Assembly (NCBI GenBank): GCA_009801015.1
Contig: VHZZ01001016.1
Location: 9,889-73,888 of the forward strand
DNA from: Silene noctiflora
Lineage: Eukaryota > Streptophyta > Magnoliopsida > Caryophyllales > Caryophyllaceae
DNA: 64,000 nucleotides
Direction of reading: 5' to 3'
In this document: positions 22,720-32,400 of the stretch, piece after piece
Numbering within the stretch: position 1 is the stretch's first letter
How the letters are laid out: each line of letters starts with the position of its first letter
Position numbers and translations under genes: made by a program
The notes under the pieces: generated by a model
What the model was told of the DNA's origin: nothing
Seen by the model: only the letters and a program-made list of their open reading frames with translations
Database searches by the model: none

Positions 22720-22880
22720 GCTTGTTTTCTTTTTAGATGGGGTCTGGTATTTTCTTGCAGGCCTACAATGAGTCGTAATTGTAGATTTGTAGGTGGGGAT
22801 ATATATAGTTACATTATGAGAGAATAGAACACATTGATGTAAGGTATCATTTTCAACGCACTGAGAAGAGAATTATCGTG
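22720..22880 (+). pseudogene. Relic of a KIB1-4 coding region
   Basis: 22720-22790 matches 20617-20686 of the gene just upstream (GCTTGT..., GGGTCTGGTATTTTC, GTCGTAATTGTAG against GCTGTAATTGTAG), and GATATATATAGTTAC matches the GTTATATATGGCTAC region. It is a short, diverged, partly deleted piece in the same orientation, 240 bp behind the intact gene. Confidence 0.6.
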
Positions 22881-23544
22881 AAAAAGGTTTGCGACAACTG
22901 ATTATCCTATAGTTACTGTGTCAATTCCACCTAGCAATTTACACATTTTTCTGGATTCGCCAAAGGTTCACACGTGTGCACGCTCTTCTAACTGTTTGAA
23001 ATAGAGGTCTTAACAGAACCACAAAGCGGTTTTGTTATAAAGTCGCTAACCAGTTCAACGGCTTGACCCATTTTCGATAAGTAGTTTAACCTCAACCCAA
23101 CCTCCGTCGTGCTAATTATTTTGCGACTTTTAGTCACTTAAAAAAAGTTATTTCAACTTCACCCTTTAATTTGTTTACCATCTCACACCACCAAGCCTAT
23201 CCTTTGCCGACCCACATCGTGTTGCACTTAATTTGGTTCCACCATCGCTGCCATTTGCTGATGTTAATGACTCTATTTTGCAATCGTAATTTATATCAAC
23301 TAGTCTTCCTTAATACGGGACTATGTTTTAATATTAAAACGAGTTAAATATCATCTTACATGTCTATATAAGACATTTTTGTTTTGTTTTTCCCTATGCA
23401 TTTTGATTTTTTTTTTTGTCTTATTTATCTCACATAGGCATGTTTGACCCGTTTAAACTTAAAACGGATATACCCGTCTTAAATAAAAATTTGCCCATAT
23501 ATAAAATGAGTGTAATCTTCTAAAGACATGAAATTGTGGGTTTC
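22881..23544. other. Intergenic, nothing recognised
   Basis: No gene is seen. A lone ACTCCCTCC end of a Stowaway-like element lies at about 22653 just before this stretch. Confidence 0.4.
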
Positions 23545-24300
23545 TAATCCTAATTAATAGGGACTACATGATAAAGTTTAACACAAATTGAGACGCGACA
23601 AGAATAATGTTTTGGTCTAATTCAGGGATTGTCTTAATTAGACCTGTCAAACAGGTCGAGTCGTGTCGTGCTCGTGTTCGTGTTCGTATCAATATTAGAC
23701 GGGTCACCAATACCCCAACTCTAACCCGACCCAATTATATAAACGGGTCATTTGTCTCAACCGTAACCCGACCCATTTAATTTTTCTATAACCCAACCCG
23801 ACCTATTTAACCCATTTATCTTTAAGCAGTTCATTTTTAACCCACTTAACCCGTTTAACCCAATTAAACTACGTTTTATAACCCAATTATCCAAAAAACG
23901 ATGAATGAAAATGCTAATTTTAAGTTGTTTGTGGAATTATTGACTAAAGCCAAATATATTATTTACAATTTTAAATAAATGGGTTATTCGTGTCGGGTTC
24001 GTGTCAAAAGACATCAACCCTAACCCGACCTATTTAAGTTTCGAGTCGTGTCGTGTCAACCCAATTATTTAAATGGGTCACAACGTCTTGACCCTAACCC
24101 GCTAATTTCGTGTTGGGTTCGTGTCGTGTTTTCGGGTGGTGTCAGCAATTGCCGCCTGTCTTAATGTACGAATTAGTGTTGGTATATATAGGTACGCTAG
24201 ATTTGGTAAGAATTCCATAAACTGTCCCGTATTAGGAAATTGGAGATTGTATATTTGTATTTATTATTTTCTTGGTACTTTATTATTCACGTAAATAAAT
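23545..24300 (-). pseudogene. KIB gene remnant split by a hAT-type MITE
   Basis: 23588-23638 matches 145-185 of the partial KIB gene (GAGACGC..., TTCAGGGATTGTCTT). After the inserted element, 24158-24180 continues the same match (GTCTTAATGTACGAATTA). The sequence then jumps to the promoter equivalent (24200-24260 matches 465-545: AGATTTGG, TTCCATAA, ATTAGGAAATTGGAGAT). So about 280 bp of coding sequence was deleted and a MITE landed in what remained. Confidence 0.75.
23639..24157. mobile_element. hAT-type MITE, 519 bp, with 8-bp duplication
   Basis: It starts TAGACCTGTCAAACAGG and is flanked on both sides by GTCTTAAT (23631-23638 and 24158-24165). The matching KIB gene has a single GTCTTGAT at this place, which confirms the insertion. 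The interior repeats AACCCGACCC and GTCGTGTCGGGTT blocks. The right end is diverged (GCAATTGCCGCCT), so the terminal inverted repeat is poor. Confidence 0.85.
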
Positions 24301-24479
24301 TAAGTAAAATATCAGTATTATGGACTTATGTTGTTCACGTAGGATCGCGTATAATTGTATAAATAGTGAAAGTGAATTACCATTAGGGATATGTTGTATG
24401 TATGTTTTAAATGCCAACCACCACTCCTAATGGCGGTTCTATGTTTGTTACTAATCTCTTGGTTATTAAGATCGTCACC

Positions 24480-24616
24480 TAGTGGCGGAGTCAGATAGTA
24501 GCATGGTCGATCGTCTCTACTAAATTGAAAAATTAGAAACTTTTAGTTCAAATTTTCTAGTAGATCTCTATATGAATTATTACCCTCCCTAACGTTAAAT
24601 CATGATTCCGCCACTA
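24480..24616. mobile_element. Short MITE with TAGTGGCGGA ends
   Basis: The left end TAGTGGCGGAGTCA and the right end TGATTCCGCCACTA are perfect inverted repeats of 14 bp, 137 bp apart end to end. No matching target duplication is left. Confidence 0.75.
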
Positions 24617-24934
24617 ACTACTCCCAATAGTTTTATCAAATCTTGTGTTAGAGCCATTTAACAAAAAAATACAACTAGTACAATTCTCACTTAAAAAACG
24701 TCATTTTTTAATAATTACTAAGTTCTTATAACACTAAATATTTTCATTACAAAATTCCGAATTATTTAATTGACCAATCACCAACCCAAATCACACCCAA
24801 CCCAACCAAGACAGCCACACGCCACTGCAAAAAAAAAAAATTAAAAAAAATGCATCTTTAATTATTAAACAAAAAAAAAACCAACATTTGATTTAATCAA
24901 ATATTCATAATTTTCAAATACCCAATTCAATAAA

Positions 24935-26411
24935 ATGCATGATTTTTGTTTCACAATGCCATATGGATTTGTTCTAATAGTTGGTGGTTTAATTGGATAT
25001 GGTAACAAGGGTAGTTTGGTCTCTTTAATTGGTGGTTCAGGTGCTGGTTTGTTGCTCATTTTAGCTGGGTATTTAAGTCTTGGATCTTTTAAAAAGAAGA
25101 AAAATTAATACTTTGCTTTGATTCTTGAAACTGGTATGACATTGATTGATTATAAATTATTATTTTAGCTTTTTATGATATTGATTGATTATAAATTATT
25201 GTGTAAGACCGTTGTACGGGTTTATAGGACGATCTTATAGGATAGTTTGCGTTTTTGTTGTGCAAAGATCTAATCTTTTCTGTATTTGGGTATGTCATGT
25301 GTTTGTACAAAAATAGGTGTGTTTATTTTTGGTGGTGAATGGTGAATTTAGTGAACATCTAGGTATAGGTTTACTGTTGGGTATTTAATCTTGTGTATAC
25401 TAAAAGAGTGTGATCAAATGGTGACAGTGCGGACTTTTGGAACGGGTCGTATGTACGCAATCTTGTCCTTATTAAATGAGTGTGATCATATCATTTATAT
25501 GGTGACATTGGTATGTCGGAATGTACGCAGTCTTGTCCCTACTTATTACAGCTAGAAGTGGAATGTGTGCAGAAAGATTCGAAAGAAAACATCTTTGCGC
25601 GAATGTACCATAAGTGGAATATGTGAATTAGTTTAGGCTGCTGCAAATTCCTGCTAGTTGGATAGAGATGAAATGTGGAGAATTGACTAGGATCTTAGTT
25701 AGGCTAGTGATGTATCTACGGTTGTGTAATCATGAGATATCGAGTCTTTGCCTAATACAACGAACATGAAGTGTGGATAACTAAAAACACGGCTGCCTTA
25801 TGGGTTGTGGTTTTTGCTGTGAGACAATGTTGAAGATGGCAGACTGACAGTGCCAGTGGCGGAGGTTGTAGTGTTGGACTATGGATAAGTTGTCAATAAA
25901 TTAAAGCTAGCTTACAAAAGACACTGGTGATGTGATTTCCAGATACTTTTCTGTAAAACTAAAGCTGTGATCGGGTTGCACCTCAGCACTTGCACCCCCT
26001 AAAGATAAAAGTTCTTGAAATTTGGAGTTTTCGCACTACTAGACTACTAGACTACTGTCTTCTAATTGCCGTTTTATAGAAACAGTTCAATTTTTTTGGT
26101 AAAAATACAAGGATTACGGCACTGCTTAGCATATTGCATCAGTTGTTCGGGCAACATCCAAATTATTTTCTACGATGCAATTGGTTATTTAGGTTGCTTC
26201 TTGCGTACATCCTAATCGCCGACAGGATTACATCAAGTAGTTGTAGTGTAATCAATGTTTTGCATTCCATTATTCGAAAGAAAGTGTTTCACATTCCTAA
26301 CAGCTTCTGATTGATCACTCTTTCATGTTTTTTGGCAGTGCTTTCATGACGGCTTTTTATGTATACAAGGTAGCTACCGGAGGCAACCATTTCCCTGCCA
26401 AAGCTGAATGA
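24935..26411 (+). pseudogene. FAX5/FAX6-like (TMEM14 family) pseudogene
   Basis: The first exon (24935-25106) reads MHDFCFTMPYG, then a glycine-rich membrane segment (LIVGGLIGYG), GSGAGLLLILAGYLSL and KKKKN. This is the N-terminal half of plant TMEM14-type FATTY ACID EXPORT proteins (AT1G50740, AT3G20510). The frame then meets TAA at 25106-25108 where the family has Ser; the homology goes on after it (YFALILET). The last exon is present at about 26339-26411 after an acceptor (TTTGGCAG): SAFMTAFYVYKVATGGNHFPAKAE, stop. The exon between them (family string WVMGQRY...PAGIVAGI) is not found anywhere in the 1.2 kb between. The family moves fatty acids across plastid or ER membranes; this copy cannot make a full protein. 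A sequencing error could explain the stop but not the missing exon. Confidence 0.8.
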
Positions 26412-26875
26412 TCATTTCAAAGACATTTCACATACACATTCACATAGAAATCTACTGACGGCCCGTGTTATGCTTGTCTATTACTGAAATCACACACACT
26501 GTCATCTCACCAGTGTCACCACCCCTACAGTCCTACACCACACTGGACGGCGGGTTTTGTAGGGAAAAAAAATTAGTTTTCTCTTTCTTGTACTGTATTA
26601 CGGTACCAAGAAAACATTGTGGATAAATTTTCATAGAAATGCAGTGCTAAATTTAATTGAATTGCCCGGTGTATACTTTTGCGAGGATGTATTCTCCGCT
26701 TGCTTCGACCTTGAAAAGACCCGCCCTAATTTTCTCGGCGCAAGGCTTAATTACAACAGCTCAAAAACTTGCTAAACCAGTAACCATGTCGAAAAATACA
26801 CACTTTGAAAAAACATGAACCCGAAATAACCCGGCTCGACCCGACGGGACTCAAATGTTTGCAAACTCGAAAATG

Positions 26876-26913
26876 GCGCGAATTCCACCGCGAAAATTCA
26901 AATTAGCGCCAAA
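26876..26913. promoter_or_regulatory. Three E2F-type sites before RMI2
   Basis: Three matches to the E2F consensus WTTSSCSS lie within 38 bp: ATTCGCGC (minus, 26876-26883), TTTCGCGG (minus, 26888-26895) and TTTGGCGC (minus, 26906-26913). They sit 27 bp upstream of the TATA box. E2F sites of this kind drive S-phase genes in plants, which fits a DNA-repair gene. Confidence 0.6.
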
Positions 26914-26939
26914 TTATACTCTCATTTCAAACGGTCATC

Positions 26940-26947
26940 TATAAAAA
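26940..26947 (+). promoter_or_regulatory. TATA box of RMI2
   Basis: TATAAAAA stands 45 bp before the RMI2 ATG. The transcript would have a very short leader, about 10-20 bases. Confidence 0.6.
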
Positions 26948-26984
26948 GGGGTGGAGGGAACAAAGGGAGAACAATTCAAAAAAA

Positions 26985-28245
26985 ATGGATTTCAAATTAG
27001 CGGCGTTGAAGCTGACGGTGGCGCAACTAAAAGAAGCCATACCCCACCATTCACCGGCGTCGTCTTTCACCCTTGGTAACGGTGGCGTCCTTTTCCAACG
27101 CGCCTGGTTACAGGGCGTACTCGTCTCGAACAACATCAATAACGCTAACGCCACAGCTTCGCCTCCTCGGTTTCTTCTTGATGATGGCACTGGTATCGTC
27201 GAATTAGTTTCCATTAATAACCAATTCTCCCAAGCTAATTGGCAAAATGGTAGTTCGTACTATGCACTTTGATTTTGTTTGCAATTCGGCAATTTTACGA
27301 TTGTTATTTAAGTAATTGATTGATTTTGTTTGATTGTGTAGGAATGTATGTGATGGTGGTTGGGACTTATGTCGATCGCTCTGATAAACATGAACTCCCC
27401 TTGATTCGGGTATGTGCCGGGTTTTTTCGTTAGTTAGAGAATGCTCACCACATGTTTGATTTAATTCCTCTGAGAATTAATTTCATTTATCATCTGCCAC
27501 GCCGAAAAGTGGCAAACTTAGTCGAGAGGAAGCATTTGTGTATGTACTAAATTCTACCCTTTCCGTCCCAATCGTTTATTTACCTTTGATTAAAATACTC
27601 GACTGATATATGAACATAAGGTAGATGGATAGCCAATGACTTTCACCTTCCACTGTCTTTTGAAATGGTGAGATAAGTCGTTTTAGAGGATCAGAGCAAG
27701 ATTATTTCTAGATTGCAAGGAATGACTAACCTTTATGCTAGACACGGAAACAACTCATTTCTCTTTTAGGGTAGCTGAATAAGCCGATGAATATGATCAC
27801 AGTGTTTAGTACTTTTGAGTTACTCAAGTAATGTTGTTGAATAGAGTTTTGGCGATGCTTAGAATAGATTGTAATCTAAATGTTTGTACTTTTGGTAAAA
27901 TATGAGACGCAAAGGCCGGTACAATTATAAGAGGAGGAGAATTTAAATTCGAGATTTTCTGTAGCCAATGTGTCATCCGTAACTATTACGCTGAGACATC
28001 GTTGGCAAATGCAATATCAGATGCTGATAGAATATACAGAGTTGAACTGTTTGTTTTTTAGGGTTTACCTGCCATTTTGAGTTATATTCTGTACTAGTTT
28101 ATACACTGTTACTGATAAGTAATTCGATTGGGTCCAGATTCACAAGCTAGTAGATCTTTCAGCGTTTCCAGATAGAGAGGCGATGTGGTATCTTGAAGTC
28201 ATAGAGGCCTACAGAATGTTCTACTTACCTTTTGTCGAAGAATGA
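26985..28245 (+). CDS. RMI2: RecQ-mediated genome instability protein 2 (RMI2)
   Basis: Three exons (26985-27249, 27342-27409, 28138-28245) join in frame to 146 residues. The protein matches plant RMI2 along its length: MDFKLAALKLTVAQLK start, LFQRAWLQGVLVS, LLDDGTGIVEL, MYVMVVGTYVDR, HKLVDLSAFPDREAMWYLEV and a FYLPFVEE end. RMI2 is a single OB-fold that pairs with RMI1 in the BLM/RECQ4A-TOP3alpha-RMI1-RMI2 complex. That complex dissolves double Holliday junctions and limits crossing-over in the nucleus. Splice sites are standard (AATG|GTAGTT, TGTGTAG, TTCGG|GTATGT, GGTCCAG). An insertion-like low-complexity stretch (NNINNANATA) lies in the loop before the DDGTG strand. All features of a working gene are present; S-phase expression is likely given the E2F-type sites. 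Confidence 0.93.
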
Positions 28246-28510
28246 CTTAACATAGAGGATTGCAGTGATGCTCATTAATGGCTTACATAGTTACATCATG
28301 TTCTCTTTTGTTATTGTCGTGTCTTGATCCCAGTTCCGGTTTCATTGTCAATCTGGGAGACCGTTATATGAAGTGCATAATATGAGAGGAGACTGATGTA
28401 TCTTCTACAATGGTTTTATTTAACTTTTTTATGCACGGATAATTGGTACTCGCTCTGTTATCTATTTGTGTATATATATGAAGCTTTTTGGTTTTTAAAA
28501 AGGCTATGTT
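28246..28510. other. RMI2 3' flank
   Basis: Probable 3' untranslated region and intergenic DNA. No gene or repeat is recognised. Confidence 0.4.
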
Positions 28511-28515
28511 TTTAG

Positions 28516-28655
28516 TTTACCACCCGACACCGCAAACATACTGTCTTTCCATTTGTACACTTTACAGTGAGTTCATCTCCATTAACTGCTGCTACAAGGC
28601 CATCTAACCAAACTTCCGCAGGATCTGCAACCTAGACAAGCGTTCCCACAGAATA
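28516..28655 (-). pseudogene. Myosin N-terminal (SH3-like) domain fragment
   Basis: On the minus strand the sequence reads VGTLV, a stop in place of Trp, VADPAEVWLDGLV, AAVNGDELTVKCTNGKTVC, then leaves the family pattern and stops. Plant class XI myosins start with GSHVWVEDPxxAWIDGEV...VNG...VxCTSGKTV, so this is the exon for the N-terminal SH3-like domain. No motor-domain homology is seen nearby, so it is an isolated exon relic, perhaps from a small duplication. The one nonsense change shown and the lack of neighbours make function very unlikely. Confidence 0.7.
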
Positions 28656-29426
28656 AATAACTGAGGCAGCCTGTACATTACATCCAACAACATCATCAGA
28701 CACAAATCGTCAATGTGGCGAGCCAAAATTTTCAGGGAGGTTAACTGCTACTGTAATGAAATAAGGTTAATTAGATGAAAAATTGATAATTCAACTAATT
28801 TGTTTAAAAAACTTCGTTGCCGGGGGTAACTACCGCTAGTAGCCCCCTTAATTCCGCCACTGATATTCTCAGACCATGATCACTCGGCAATGTCAGTCTT
28901 TTGAACAAAGCTAGCTGAAACGTAAGCTAAACATCATCAAATTTTGAAACAGCTGGAAACTTGAATCGATTAAAATGACGCAACAGTTGGTAAGTTTGAT
29001 TGAATCCAATCTACAATGATGAAATAAAATGAAGGCAGCAAAAAAAGGACGATTTCATACAATAGTTTAAAAATGCAGAATGTTCGCAATATAATATGGT
29101 GAAATTGAGGGAATGAGACTGAAAATGAAGATGTGACCGTCTTCTTATGACGAGCGCCTCACCAGTAGTACAAAAAAAAAACATCCTGCTAAAAATTATT
29201 ATAGCTAGAAATTAAATTACATTAAGGCTACCAAATTGACGAAATTTACAATTATCTCGTCTACATGAAATAAACAACCCACTCTATTACGGGGTGTATA
29301 CACGGAGTTTACAGCATATAAATGAGCAAATAAGTAAGGGATCTGTTAGGCTATTGCTCAGTTAAATATGTACAGGAACAACGTGAAATGCTACATAACT
29401 ACTGTACACCAATCTGAAACTGAAAA
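28656..29426. other. Intergenic with one repeat end
   Basis: 28840-28864 ends CTTAATTCCGCCACTG, the complement of the CAGTGGCGGA repeat end seen elsewhere in this window. No gene is seen. 29200-29400 is probably the 3' region of the minus-strand gene that follows. Confidence 0.4.
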
Positions 29427-32400
29427 TCAACAGGTTTTAGGTCTGTAGTATTTTGGTGGAAGAGACGGGCAGTTTTCATTCATATGCGGGTATGGGTTAA
29501 TGGTATTGTATCCAGGTAATTCCATTCTATACTTCCCCAAAATTTGGCAAAATGGCATCTTCACCTCATCACCATCATTGCACCAACTTGGCAAGCGACG
29601 CGAGTCGGTTTCAAAGAAGTTCAGTGAATATGCATCCTTTATCTGCAATCATGAATCAAAGTTTAAATCTCCCTTTTCAGAATATTGAAACTACGCCGAA
29701 CTTTACCAGGATTTTGTATGTTTGTTTCACGAGTTGTACAGACGTACAGTAGTTCTACTAACACTATCACAAAGGCGGACAATTGAATTCAGAAAATCAG
29801 TGAGAAAACTGTGAAACAGATGACTTACAGTGAACTCAGTTGCTTGAATGGAATCAGAAAACGGTTTAAACAGTCCGGCTGCCTTGTATATTTGAAGAAC
29901 ATATGCAATACATGATACTGAGGCTCCGTCTTCATATACCCAATCATCTTCTTCCGGTACTGTAAGCAACTCATCAAATGAAGAACCACGTTTTGCAGCT
30001 TCAATGAGAACTTCAGGGAGATCAAGATCCTGAGTTGACATTCGGGAGCATCACAAGAAAATTAGATAAGATCGGTTGTACTAGTAGCATTGCTAAATTA
30101 GATATTTTGGGTTTGCCGAATGCTTCTGTTTGAGAAACAAAATATTTTCGAAATCATTCAACCATGCATACTCCTATCTCTCTGAGATATTCTATCCTTT
30201 CGGAATCAGGATGGTAATTGGTAGATCTGACTTGTAACATTTGGGTCCTAGACAGCAGACACTGACAAAATTGTTTTTTAAAGCATTTTGCCCATTATTT
30301 ACGCTAATTAAAATAACTAATTTTTTTTAATAATAAATATAAAGGCTCTCAAAGAGTTAAAGTGATACAAAAGCAAAATCTATGAGGTTCACCACTTGGC
30401 TAGACGTAGAGCTACATGGAGAAAGCTTGATTTCAAACTTCCAATAGACCAATACACATGTAATAATTCTGGCATTCACACTTGATCACAAAAGCTGAGT
30501 CCGTAATAAAGGTCAAGTAGCCCTTACCGAAGTACCAAGCCGTTTGTTCAATGCTTCTTTCCACAAGTTAGCTGCATAAGCAGGTTGCATCTGGTTCCAT
30601 ATAGTCATAACGGAAGCAACCTGGAACCAGAAAATTAAGTAAAAAATAAATTCATTTACCTTAAAGTCCATCAATTGAATCATAAATGGCAAATGGCTAG
30701 TCTCTCTTTAAAGACCACCATTTAAGCAACATATGCCACTATTTAACTCATTAAAACGTTCTAAAGATATCACGAAGCACAAGGACCATAAACCCAAAAC
30801 CAATTTTATGAATGTACGAAATTCAGGACAGTGATCATCTTGCCACAAATCTGCAGTCATTCTTAGAATTTCTCCCGACACTTCATATTTCTTGTGTTGC
30901 ACGTCGTTTTTTATACATTTTTCTTAGGTTGCTAACATATAAATGCTAAGTGTTCTTATTTCTTAACAGAAGGTGGCATCATAAGGCTGTCAAGCCTTTT
31001 TTTCCATGGTCCCAAACTAGGAAAATTGTAACCAAGCAATATGTGCAAATAAGAAGATAACTATGCAGTAAATAAAGGCTAATAGAGGAGACACATTAAC
31101 GAGCATGAGTCACGCGTATGAGGCCAAGTGTGATTTTATCCAAAAAAAAAAAACTAAATTGCAAAGGACTAGCCCCACTAGACATATAAACGAGAGTCAG
31201 CCAGTTCAATTTTTCAATGTGGGAGGACTAGTAACTAGCACATGCATACATCCTAACATAAGTAACATACATGTTTCCTGATGAAGATGACTAAAACGAA
31301 CACGTTTCACTGAGGCATCTCACAGTTAAAGACTTAAAAGATAACAGTTTTAAGGATATTAGGTCACATAACAGCCCAGATTCTGACGAAACCATCTTCG
31401 TTCATTCTGTTTCATCAAAGGATCACCATAAAGAGGACAGTTTTCACGTAAACAAGTGGTTGATAAAGGGGATAACCTTGCGTCGTAAAAAAAACGTTCC
31501 CAAAATACCAGTCATAAGTCATAACAGCCAACAATGAACTCCATTAAAAATAAAGAAAAATAATATTATAGAAGTTTGACAAGGTAATAGACGTCCATAA
31601 TATTCACGGAGAAGGTTTCTCTTATTAGATTGACTCATTGACCTGATCAAATTTATGTAGTTTCCTGATAAAAAGACATTTCAATTCTAAATGGGAATTG
31701 TACGATCTAAACCTTAAACTACACAGGGTTTTGGTCAACAAAATGTAAATCAACAGCTGTACAATCCTACTTTGTCAATACTAAATGTCCGAATCCAAAA
31801 TTAATTTCCTGATAACTTTGAAAGTTGGCTGTGCAATAAAGCAAGGTGCTCAACACTAGATTTGTAAATCTGGGCAGCACATGAACAAAATTTATTCACA
31901 TCAGGCTTCCGCAAAAATAAAAATTGACCAAGTAACCACGAAAAACTCATTTTATGTTACTATAACAGGTGAGATGTTGATAAACACTAAGAAAGTGAAC
32001 ACATACCAAATTTCCATCCAATGGAGGAGGGTAATTATTTTGGACAGTGTCTATCCAGCTGAATATTAGGTTATGATATCCATATGGTAATCCATCAATG
32101 CTTCGAGCATACTCCCATGCAGCACTTATATTGAACTTGGCTCGCAAATCAGGATGTAAGGGCAATAATGCGATGTGAGGATTGGAGTCATCTTTAGTCG
32201 TTTCAAATTCCCACCATTCCTCCCACGGGACCAAAGCTACAATATCTTCTCCCTGCAACAAGAATTTCACAAGTATCAGTCAAACTTCCTAAAATGAAAT
32301 GAACTAAGCTCTCTACACCATGAGCACTCACTGCACATTCATTAAGATAAATTGCACTAAAGAAAAGATAAGTACGATGTGCAATGGTTTATATTCCCAC

